The notes under the pieces: generated by a model
What the model saw: the letters and a program-made list of their open reading frames with translations, nothing else
Told to the model about the DNA's origin: nothing
Databases searched by the model: none
Assembly (NCBI GenBank): GCA_035653295.1
Contig: DASRCB010000126.1
Span: 1-5,497 of the forward strand
Source: DASRCB01 sp035653295
GTDB lineage: Bacteria; Acidobacteriota; Terriglobia; Bryobacterales; Bryobacteraceae
Length of the DNA stretch: 5,497 nucleotides
Reading direction: 5' to 3'
Made by a program: the position numbers and the translations under genes
In this document: one piece after another, positions 1 to 4,570 of the stretch
How the letters are laid out: each line of letters opens with the position of its first letter
Position numbering within the stretch: position 1 is the stretch's first letter

Positions 1-102
1 TGGCTGGAGTGCTCGGAATGTGGCGCACGAACGGACGAAATGGAACTTAGCGCGGCCAATCGCGACGACGAAGCTGCAGGACTCGTTCAGGCAGTGGCGT
101 AA
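1..102 (+). CDS. C-terminal end of a zinc-ribbon-like protein (partial)
   Basis: The first frame is open from the window edge to a TAA at 100-102 and gives 33 residues beginning WLECSECGA. The CxxC pair (residues 4 and 7) followed by Gly-Ala looks like the second knuckle of a small zinc ribbon. Phage proteins of the Lar (restriction alleviation) type end in a similar W-x-x-C-x-x-CGA segment, but the first CxxC would lie outside the window, so the family is only a suggestion. The stop is 2 nt before the next ATG, so it appears to be in the same transcript as the genes that follow. It could also be just the tail of an unrelated zinc-binding protein. Confidence 0.55.
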   Translation, partial: WLECSECGARTDEMELSAANRDDEAAGLVQAVA

Positions 103-104
103 AC

Positions 105-389
105 ATGGCGGCCCTGTTCATCGTCCCGAAGCCGACTGCGCTGGACCTCGTCGAGCGCCTTAGCCTGCTTCTCACTCATGCAGAAGATCCGCAGGAGCGC
201 GCAGTGATCGAGAGGACCATGCACGCACACTTGCGAACGTGGTCGCCATCCGAGATCGGCAGATTATTTGAAGAAGTTTCGAAGCTGTACCGAATGCAGA
301 TAGGGCGAACGGACGACACCTCAAGCGGCCCGCAGCGCCGAGAAGAGCCTCAACACAAAAAGGAGAAACTGAAATGCCCGCTTTATTGA
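105..389 (+). CDS. Small hypothetical protein, 94 residues
   Basis: I do not recognise a family. The ATG sits 2 nt after the preceding stop, and no strong Shine-Dalgarno is visible, so translation is probably coupled to the upstream gene. Residues 1-65 read as a compact, mostly helical domain with many Leu, Glu and Arg (for example LDLVERLSLLLTHAEDP). The last 25 residues are Lys/Arg/Glu-rich and probably disordered. The 3' end overlaps the next gene by 16 nt, and that gene's AGGAG at 361-365 lies inside this one. Position and size fit a small accessory protein of a phage early operon. It has no membrane segment, no signal peptide and no cysteine cluster. Confidence 0.6.
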   Translation: MAALFIVPKPTALDLVERLSLLLTHAEDPQERAVIERTMHAHLRTWSPSEIGRLFEEVSKLYRMQIGRTDDTSSGPQRREEPQHKKEKLKCPLY

Positions 390-1612
390 ACGGAAGTATC
401 GCGCTGAATGAAGAGCAGCCGGGCGGCAACCCGACTGCTCCAATGGCGCAGGAATCGGCCACAACCAATAACCAGCACCAGCCAAAGGATAGCGCAGAGG
501 TCGCCAGCGTGGAGGTGGTGCTGGCCTCCGCTCATGAACCCCAGGTGTCCGCGCAGCGAAGCGCGTTCCTGCCGGCGATGACGCTCGAAATCGCACTCGC
601 GCGACGAGCCGCAATCGTCGAATTCGTCAAACGCCTGATGGTGCGCGACCAGGACTTCGGCGAGATCCCCGGCACGTCGAAGCCGACGCTGCTGAAGCCC
701 GGAGCCGAGAAGCTGTGCAACTTCTTCGGCCTTGAACCGGAATTCACGCCCATAGTGGAAGACATCGACTGGACCGGCGCACAGCACGGCGGCGAGGCGT
801 TCTGCTATACCCGCTATCGCTGCCGTCTGCTGCGCGATGGCCGCGTTGTCGGAGTCGGTGAGGGGTCGTGCAATTCGTGGGAAGCGAAGTATCGCTACCG
901 CTGGGCGCCGGAGGAACTGGTTCCCGAGCAGCTCGACCGCTCGCGGCTGGTGAAGCGCGCAACCCGCCGTACGCTGCTCGAGTTCGACTTCGCCGTGGAG
1001 CGCGGGGAAACAACCGGCCAGTACGGCAAGCCGGCCGAATACTGGCAGCAGTTCCGGGATGCGATTGCCGCCGGCACGGCGCGGCAGGTCGAAAAGACGA
1101 CTCGCCGCGGCAAGTCGATCGCCTGGGAAATCGACGTGGAGACGGCGTCGTACCGGATTCCGAATCCGGACATTGCCGACGTGGTGAACACGATTCAGAA
1201 AATGGCCCAGAAGCGCGCTCTCGTGGCCGCCACGCTGATCGCGACCAGCGCCTCGGAGTTCTTCACGCAGGATGTGGAGGATTCGGACCCGTACGGCCGC
1301 ACCATCGACACCGGTCCGCATGCGCATGGAACACGTGAGGCCCAGGAGTACGTTCGGGACCGGAAGCTGGAGGAACTGCGCGGGGCGGGAGGGTCACCGG
1401 CTGCAAATGATGCGCCGGGGAAGCCGTGGAGGAATTTCGGGGAGATGCGGCAGTGCTTCGAGCGCGTTCGGGAGCAGGTGGGCGAAACGCGCTACTTCGA
1501 GGAACTGGAGCTGGCGGGCGTGGAGACTCCGGCGCAGTTCAGGTCGGTCGACAAGGCGCTGGACTGCTACAACCGGCTGGTGAAGTTGGCGGCGAAGCGG
1601 GAGGTGGCGTAA
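374..1612 (+). CDS. Putative phage recombination (single-strand annealing-like) protein, 412 residues
   Basis: The start is supported by AGGAG at 361-365, 8 nt before the ATG. Residues 1-65 are low-complexity and likely disordered; the conserved part starts near 68. Three stretches look conserved: 91-120 (with GEIPGTSKPTLLKPGAEKL), 162-177 (GEGSCNSWEAKYRYRW) and 260-303 (PNPDIADVVNTIQKMAQKRA, then a Thr/Ser-rich piece ending FTQDVED). The KMAxKRALVxAxL...FTQD pattern is what I associate with Rad52/Erf/RecT-like annealing proteins and related phage hypotheticals. Residues 352-407 form a separate small C-terminal domain rich in aromatic and acidic residues. Sitting directly before a Gp157-family gene and an HNH gene fits a role in phage DNA recombination or replication. 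The coding call is firm, whereas the annealing function is inferred from motif resemblance and context. It could be another conserved phage protein of unknown function. Confidence 0.75.
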   Translation: MPALLNGSIALNEEQPGGNPTAPMAQESATTNNQHQPKDSAEVASVEVVLASAHEPQVSAQRSAFLPAMTLEIALARRAAIVEFVKRLMVRDQDFGEIPGTSKPTLLKPGAEKLCNFFGLEPEFTPIVEDIDWTGAQHGGEAFCYTRYRCRLLRDGRVVGVGEGSCNSWEAKYRYRWAPEELVPEQLDRSRLVKRATRRTLLEFDFAVERGETTGQYGKPAEYWQQFRDAIAAGTARQVEKTTRRGKSIAWEIDVETASYRIPNPDIADVVNTIQKMAQKRALVAATLIATSASEFFTQDVEDSDPYGRTIDTGPHAHGTREAQEYVRDRKLEELRGAGGSPAANDAPGKPWRNFGEMRQCFERVREQVGETRYFEELELAGVETPAQFRSVDKALDCYNRLVKLAAKREVA

Positions 1613-1614
1613 CC

Positions 1615-2256
1615 ATGGCCGCTCTTACCGTTGTACCCTCTCCGGCGGTCACCGCCGCGCCGCTGTACCGGATCGAGGAGTATCTGGCGGCTCTGGTCGA
1701 AACGGCTGAGCTCGTTCCGGAGGATCAGGAACGGGAGTTCCAGGCTGAATTCGAGGCCGCGCTGACCACGGCGGTCGAGAAGCGCGATCGCGTGGGCCAG
1801 TTCTTTGCGCATCTCGAACAGCAGATCGAGTTCGCGAAACTCGAAATCGAACGGCTGCGCGAACGCAAAGCGGCGTACGAACGTGCGCTGGACCGGCTGG
1901 AGAACTACGTTGTCGGAACGATCGAGCACCTTGGGAAGGATGCCAGAGGTAAGTACCGGAGGCTGGAAGGCCGTACTGTTACCTTCAGCGTTCGCGGCTG
2001 CCCACCATCGGTCGAGGTGACCGATGAACCAGCTGTTCCCGCCGCCTTCAAGGCGCTCACAATCCGGCTGCCGGCGACGATCTGGGAACGGATGCTCGAT
2101 GCCCTTGACGTCGGGGAGCGGGCGGCCGTTCTGCAGCAGGTCCGAAACCCGGAGGTCGCAGTTGATAAGCGGGCGGTTAAGACGGCGATCGAGCGGGGCG
2201 TGTTGGTGGCCGGCGCCGAGCTGATTACTGGGCGGCATTCGCTGTCGAGGAGCTGA
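1615..2256 (+). CDS. Siphovirus Gp157-family protein, 213 residues
   Basis: The frame is open much further upstream, but the ATG at 1615 is the convincing start: GGGAGG at 1599-1604 is 10 nt before it, and the open stretch upstream lies inside the preceding gene. The family signature is clear: an N-terminal YRIEEYLAAL segment (18-27), a long charged coiled coil (about 40-110) with KLEIERLRERKAAYERALDR, then a beta-rich part with VTFSVR, EVTDEPAVPAAF, and a C-terminal VDKRAVKTAIERGVLVAGAE (183-202). In this family the last motif usually reads as an Ile/Val-x-K-x-x-lysine/arginine helix followed by G-x-x-V-x-G-A. Gp157 proteins lie in early regions of siphophages and have been linked to phage resistance in Streptococcus thermophilus; the biochemical role is unknown. 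The length is a little above that of the classic members because of an insertion around 148-180. Confidence 0.85.
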   Translation: MAALTVVPSPAVTAAPLYRIEEYLAALVETAELVPEDQEREFQAEFEAALTTAVEKRDRVGQFFAHLEQQIEFAKLEIERLRERKAAYERALDRLENYVVGTIEHLGKDARGKYRRLEGRTVTFSVRGCPPSVEVTDEPAVPAAFKALTIRLPATIWERMLDALDVGERAAVLQQVRNPEVAVDKRAVKTAIERGVLVAGAELITGRHSLSRS

Positions 2257-2259
2257 CCT

Positions 2260-2763
2260 GTGAAACCGGCTCGCAATCCGCAGTACCTGCGGTGGGTCCG
2301 TTCGCTTCCCTGCGCCGTCTGCGGAACATCGCGATATATCGAGGCGGCGCACACTGGCCCGCGCGGGCTCAGTCAAAAGTCCTCGGACACGTCCGCAATT
2401 CCGCTATGTGCGCGTCACCACCGCACCGGGAACGACTCGTACCATAAGCTGGGGCCTCGGAAATTCTCCGAGGTCCATCAGCTGGACATCCCGGCGCTGG
2501 TTCGACGGCTGAGCGCCAAACCCGTCGTCCGTATCGAGGCGGGTGAGTTCGTGGGCAGGTTGAACGGGGAGGAGTACGCCCTGGGCCCAGCCCGCCGCTG
2601 TGTGGCCGAGGCGATCGCGAAAATGGCGGCGCTGCGGAAGCAATTGCCGAGGGAAGTGGCGCGCTATCCGCAATCCATTGAACGGAAGCGAGCTGATCGC
2701 GTAAAATCTATGGCAAACTACGAAGCGGAGGACTGCCGTGGCTCAGGCCGCAGCAGAAAATGA
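2260..2763 (+). CDS. HNH-type zinc endonuclease-like protein, 167 residues
   Basis: The start is GTG, with GAGGAG at 2247-2252 seven nt upstream and 3 nt after the previous stop. Residues C18 and C21 (PCAVCG), H31 (EAAHTGP), C50 (PLCARHH), H53 and H54 and later H62 give the C-x2-C ... H ... C-x2-HH layout of compact phage HNH proteins (similar in plan to Ref/DUF968-type nucleases). This implies a zinc-stabilised beta-beta-alpha metal nuclease; activity is inferred. After the nuclease core comes a tail module (about 91-129, with NGEEYALGPARR) that reappears twice in this window. The last ~40 residues are Arg/Lys-rich, have no counterpart in the other copies, and overlap the promoter and start of the decayed gene that follows, so the reading frame may have lost its original stop. 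It is last in the early-type operon. A headless relative lies at 4176-4340. Confidence 0.8.
   Translation: MKPARNPQYLRWVRSLPCAVCGTSRYIEAAHTGPRGLSQKSSDTSAIPLCARHHRTGNDSYHKLGPRKFSEVHQLDIPALVRRLSAKPVVRIEAGEFVGRLNGEEYALGPARRCVAEAIAKMAALRKQLPREVARYPQSIERKRADRVKSMANYEAEDCRGSGRSRK
2530..2646 (+). repeat. HNH tail module, copy 1 (intact, within the HNH gene)
   Basis: Residues 91-129 of the HNH protein, centred on EFVGRLNGEEYALGPAR and ending in AIAKMAALRKQL. The same pattern (Y-x-L-G ... G-L-x-P-A-I-R-x-x-x-x-L-R) occurs at 3135-3212 on the plus strand and 4387-4525 on the minus strand. By hand, copies 1 and 2 share 12 of 24 core residues and copies 2 and 3 share 13 of 24, so they are old, diverged relatives and not recent duplications. 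Confidence 0.6.
2678..2707 (+). promoter_or_regulatory. Putative sigma70-type promoter for the MNT/HEPN remnant
   Basis: TTGAAC (2678-2683) and TAAAAT (2702-2707) are separated by 18 nt; the -10 box matches the consensus at five of six positions and the -35 at four of six. It lies inside the 3' end of the HNH reading frame and about 30 nt before the GTG of the decayed nucleotidyltransferase, where GGAGG (2727-2731) forms a ribosome binding site. It is predicted by eye only. Confidence 0.4.
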
Positions 2764-2907
2764 AACGCTTCGGCGCCTGGCCCCCTGCCCATCGCTGTAG
2801 ACCGGCTCGTGGTGAGCGCGGAGAAGTTTGAGTACCGGCGAGATATGCCGGGTAACGTGTACTTTGAGGCGGCTACGGAAGGCAGGCTTCTCTATGAAGC
2901 GGCGTGA
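2738..2907 (+). pseudogene. Minimal nucleotidyltransferase (MNT) remnant, internally deleted
   Basis: Two pieces of one gene are visible in different frames. The N-terminal piece begins with a GTG at 2738, 6 nt after GGAGG, and reads VAQAAAENETLRRLAP before hitting a TAG at 2798-2800. The C-terminal piece starts near 2788 in another frame and ends at a TGA at 2905-2907; it contains AVDRLVVSAEKFEYRRD and ends EGRLLYEAA, which is the usual end of MNT proteins (…REGRVLYEA). The catalytic centre, GSRARG followed by a D-x-D, is absent, so roughly half of a typical 100-140-residue protein has been lost. In MNT-HEPN systems this protein is the antitoxin, which modifies (AMPylates) the HEPN RNase. 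The partner HEPN start overlaps its end by 14 nt, as in intact systems. It cannot be functional. Confidence 0.7.
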
Positions 2908-3230
2908 GCAGGCGCTGCTGCTGCTCCGCAAGGCGGTCCAGGATGAGGCCCTGCTCGATCACGTTCTCACATTGCTCAAGGTCGGCGACGAAATCATAGG
3001 GTTTCACCGTCAGCAGGCGGCCGTTGCTGTCGGATGTGGGCGCCCGCTTCAGAAAGACGCACGAAATCGGCGCCCTCATGTCCCTTGCAGCCGACGCAGG
3101 CTACCCTGTACCCGCGGAATTCGACCACCTCGCGTATATGCTCGGCCCTGCGCGGAACGGACTGGCCCCGGCAATTCGGAGGATGATCGTGCTGCGGAGG
3201 GAAGCGCAGCTGACGGCTCGCGCGTTTTAA
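2894..3230 (+). pseudogene. HEPN-domain protein remnant, frameshifted and fused to an HNH tail
   Basis: The ATG at 2894 opens KRREQALLLLRKAVQDEALL and reaches GFHRQQAA at 3022. That is the first half of a HEPN domain, where this family normally continues E-K-x-L-K-A. Here the expected six residues are missing and the frame changes: the match resumes at 3024 with LLSDVGARFRKTHEIGALMS and LAADAGYPVPAEFDHL, the second half of HEPN. A net loss of about 17 nt explains this. After residue FDHL (about 3134) the HEPN C-terminus is absent and YMLGPARNGLAPAIRRM follows, matching the tail module of the neighbouring HNH protein, up to TAA at 3228-3230. HEPN proteins paired with MNT are RNase toxins. This one is broken twice, by the frameshift and by loss of the last helices. 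No slippery heptamer is visible that would suggest programmed frameshifting. Confidence 0.72.
3135..3212 (+). repeat. HNH tail module, copy 2 (fused to the HEPN remnant)
   Basis: Reads YMLGPARNGLAPAIRRM then IVLRREAQL in the frame of the second HEPN half. It matches copy 1 in the HNH gene and copy 3 on the minus strand. The N-terminal part of the module (EFVGRLNGEE in copy 1) is missing, so the join to HEPN falls within or just before the module. Confidence 0.55.
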
Positions 3231-3296
3231 GGGAAGCGCGAGCGCCAACTTACCATGGACCGCCAGCAAGTATGCCTGACACGCACTTACGCGAGA

Positions 3297-3325
3297 TTGA
3301 CTTGTACGGTGAAACGACGTACACT
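3297..3325 (+). promoter_or_regulatory. Promoter of the TacA/TacT-type operon
   Basis: TTGACT (3297-3302) and TACACT (3320-3325) are separated by exactly 17 nt; the -35 box matches consensus at five positions and the -10 at four. Transcription would start near 3332, leaving a leader of about 16 nt before the ATG at 3348. This is the only strong promoter-like site in the 117 nt between the HEPN remnant and the antitoxin gene. Confidence 0.6.
3303..3323 (+). promoter_or_regulatory. Palindromic putative operator for antitoxin autorepression
   Basis: Perfect 6-bp inverted repeat: TGTACG at 3303-3308 and CGTACA at 3318-3323, with a 9-nt centre. It fills the promoter spacer and covers most of the -10 box, so a bound repressor would block RNA polymerase. 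Ribbon-helix-helix antitoxins of TacA/DUF1778 type repress their own operon, and the arms lie 25-45 nt before that gene, so TacA is the natural candidate ligand. Binding is inferred. Confidence 0.55.
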
Positions 3326-3347
3326 GATCATTGAGAGAGCAGTTCGA

Positions 3348-3629
3348 ATGAGTGAACAGATGAGCCGAACATCGCGGATTGAGGCGCGTATCGCACCAGA
3401 GGCGCTCGCCGTCGTGCGGCGTGCTGCCGAAATTCAGGGTCGTTCCGTAAGTGATTTCGTTGTCTCCGCGGCTCAGGAGGCCGCACGACGCACCATCGCC
3501 GAAGCGGAGATCATCCGCCTTTCGAGAAAGGCACAGGAGCAGTTCGCAGCGTTGTTGCTGAATCCACCGAAGCCGACGCCGGCGCTCACGAAGGCCTTTC
3601 GACGGCGGCGATCGCTGATCGCGGACTAA
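3348..3629 (+). CDS. TacA-like antitoxin, DUF1778 ribbon-helix-helix protein, 93 residues
   Basis: The frame is open upstream to 3255, but that would cross the promoter; ATG 3348 (MSEQMSRTSR) is chosen, with only a weak purine-rich GAGAGAG before it. The Met at 3360 is an alternative. Residues 6-45 form the DNA-binding ribbon-helix-helix: RTSRIEARIAPEAL gives the strand and first helix, and GRSVSDFVVSAAQEAA the second. Residues 50-93 (IIRLSRKAQEQFAALLLNPP, then ALTKAFRRRRSLIAD) match the C-terminal arm which in this family wraps around and neutralises the GNAT toxin. The length is normal and the gene looks intact. The toxin gene starts 2 nt after its stop, so the two are translated together. 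It probably represses the operon through the palindrome at 3303-3323. Confidence 0.88.
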   Translation: MSEQMSRTSRIEARIAPEALAVVRRAAEIQGRSVSDFVVSAAQEAARRTIAEAEIIRLSRKAQEQFAALLLNPPKPTPALTKAFRRRRSLIAD

Positions 3630-3631
3630 CG

Positions 3632-4150
3632 GTGGAAGGTCCGTTTCGCATTGAGCCGCTCTCCGACCGCCATGATCGCTCGGGATTCCAAAGCGGGTCG
3701 GCGCTTCTTGACCGTTATTTCCTCGAGCACGCTTCGCAGGACGTCCGGCGGCGTGTCGCCGCCTGCTTCGTCGCTGTGAGCATCCAAACGGTCGAAATCG
3801 CTGGTTACTACACGCTCAGCGCCACGGGAATCGCTCTCGATCAGCTTCCGGCCGAGGTCGTCCGGAAACTCCCTCGGTATCCTGTAGTCCCGGCCGCTCT
3901 GCTCGGCCGGCTTGCGGTTGCACAACGTTGGCAGGGGAAAGGCCTTGGCGCGGCCCTGCTTGCAGACGCAATTACGAGAGCGACGCGAGCCGAGCTTGGC
4001 GTTTTCGCGATCATCGTCGATGCCAAAGATGATGCCGCGGAGCACTTTTACGAGCATCACGGCTTCAGGCTGCTGACCGGAGAACGCCGTCGGTCATTTC
4101 TTCCGGCTGCCACTGCCCTTCGCGCGCTTGACCGTCGCAGTCCGGATTGA
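3632..4150 (+). CDS. TacT-like GNAT acetyltransferase toxin, 172 residues
   Basis: The start is a GTG 2 nt after the antitoxin stop with no strong ribosome binding site, consistent with coupling. Visible features: FQSGSALLDRYFLEHA (19-34), the family's N-terminal signature; AGYYTLSATGIAL (57-69), a core strand; GRLAVAQRWQGKGLGAALL (92-110), the acetyl-CoA pyrophosphate loop with Q/R-x-x-G-x-G; and AEHFYEHHGFRLL (136-148). Tyr140 in HFYEHHGF aligns with the catalytic Tyr of Salmonella TacT. Toxins of this class acetylate the amino group of charged tRNAs and stop translation. The protein is full length with all key residues, unlike the decayed systems beside it, so the pair is likely active. 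The last residues (SFLPAATALRAL) also match the family. The exact tRNA target cannot be predicted. Confidence 0.88.
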   Translation: MEGPFRIEPLSDRHDRSGFQSGSALLDRYFLEHASQDVRRRVAACFVAVSIQTVEIAGYYTLSATGIALDQLPAEVVRKLPRYPVVPAALLGRLAVAQRWQGKGLGAALLADAITRATRAELGVFAIIVDAKDDAAEHFYEHHGFRLLTGERRRSFLPAATALRALDRRSPD

Positions 4151-4155
4151 TAATG

Positions 4156-4181
4156 CCGGCGCGCTGCAGGTCAGCCGCCGG
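4156..4181 (+). terminator. Stable hairpin just after the toxin gene (possible terminator)
   Basis: CCGGCG (4156-4161) pairs with CGCCGG (4176-4181), and GCTG (4163-4166) with CAGC (4172-4175), leaving a single bulged C at 4162 and a 5-nt loop. The 10-bp GC-rich stem starts 5 nt after the toxin stop. No T-tract follows, so it is not a classic intrinsic terminator; it could stall polymerase or protect the mRNA 3' end. Its right arm coincides with the first bases of the HNH fragment. Confidence 0.35.
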
Positions 4182-4340
4182 GGGCTCAGCCACAACTCGT
4201 CGCATGCGCCCGCGATTCTGCTCTGTGCGGAGCACCACCGCACCGGCAACGATTCGTATCACAAGCTGGGGCCTCGGAGGTTCTCCGAGGTCCACGGCGT
4301 TGGTATTCCGGCGCTTGTTCGACGATTAAACACGAAGCCG
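4176..4340 (+). pseudogene. Headless second copy of the HNH gene (middle segment only)
   Basis: This frame gives RGLSHNSS, LLCAEHHRTGNDSYHKLGPR, RFSEVHG and IPALVRRLNTKP. It aligns without gaps to residues 35-88 of the intact HNH protein, with 41 of 54 residues identical by hand count. The CxxC knuckle and the AAH histidine are missing, so the nuclease fold cannot form. Many DNA differences are silent (for example in the RTGNDSYHKL stretch), so the two genes diverged under selection before this one was broken. The frame stays open to 4484, but everything after Pro at 4340 is unrelated sequence. An upstream ATG at 4128 lies inside the toxin gene and no ribosome binding site supports it. Confidence 0.75.
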
Positions 4341-4386
4341 ATGAGATTCCTGAGATGTGTCGATACCGCTGCACCCAGCCGGCTTT

Positions 4387-4525
4387 TCAGGCTTCCGTTC
4401 GCAACTCGGCGATCTTGCGGATCGCCGGTGTCAGTCCGTCCTGAGTTCGCCCAAGCACGTACTCCTCGCCGTCGAGAAGGCTGACAAAGAAACTGGCTTG
4501 TATCCGGATCGATGGTCGCGATTTT
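4387..4525 (-). pseudogene. HNH tail module, copy 3, on the minus strand
   Basis: On the minus strand, 4491-4387 reads FFVSLLDGEEYVLGRTQDG, then LTPAIRKIAELRTEA and TGA. This matches the tail of the HNH protein (EFVGRLNGEEYALG…). Just upstream, in a neighbouring frame (4525-4490), LKIATIDPDTSQF resembles the lead-in to the module, suggesting a one-base frameshift near 4490. The longer open frame reaching 4611 overlaps the tail-fibre gene and adds no recognisable sequence. The orientation is opposite to the HNH fragment next to it. It is either the inverted end of that gene or the remnant of a separate small gene downstream of the tail-fibre gene. The sequence between the two fragments (4341-4386) holds nothing recognisable. 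Confidence 0.5.
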
Positions 4526-4570
4526 GAGGCGTCGCTGGCGTCACGGCGACAACTTGGCAACCCAAGGTGC

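Noticed and set aside
383..1327. Long minus-strand open frame (314 residues)
   Set aside because: It is antisense to the well-supported 412-residue gene, is rich in Arg/Ala/Gly as expected of a shadow frame in GC-rich DNA, and shows no recognisable motif.
1426..1614. N-terminal extension of the Gp157 gene
   Set aside because: It overlaps the preceding gene in another frame, reads as Gly/Arg/Ala-rich noise, and the ATG at 1615 has a good ribosome binding site.
1567..2376. Minus-strand open frame (269 residues)
   Set aside because: It is antisense to the Gp157 gene and the HNH start; its composition is typical of a shadow frame.
2873..3079. Minus-strand 68-residue frame with plausible composition
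   Set aside because: It is exactly antisense to the HEPN first half; the plus-strand reading has recognisable HEPN motifs.
2828..3334. A single intact 168-residue protein in this frame
   Set aside because: Only residues 23-65 match HEPN; afterwards the frame gives noise while the true continuation is in another frame. It is a broken gene.
3255..3347. Longer antitoxin starting at 3255
   Set aside because: It would run through the promoter and operator, and the added residues do not resemble the family's N-terminus.
4128..4484. A complete 118-residue protein
   Set aside because: Only 4176-4340 has homology (HNH middle); the beginning lies in the toxin gene and the end is unrelated sequence.
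4553..4566. Hairpin CTTGG-CAAC-CCAAG as terminator of the tail-fibre gene
   Set aside because: The stem is only 5 bp and no T-run follows on the minus strand; too weak to annotate.
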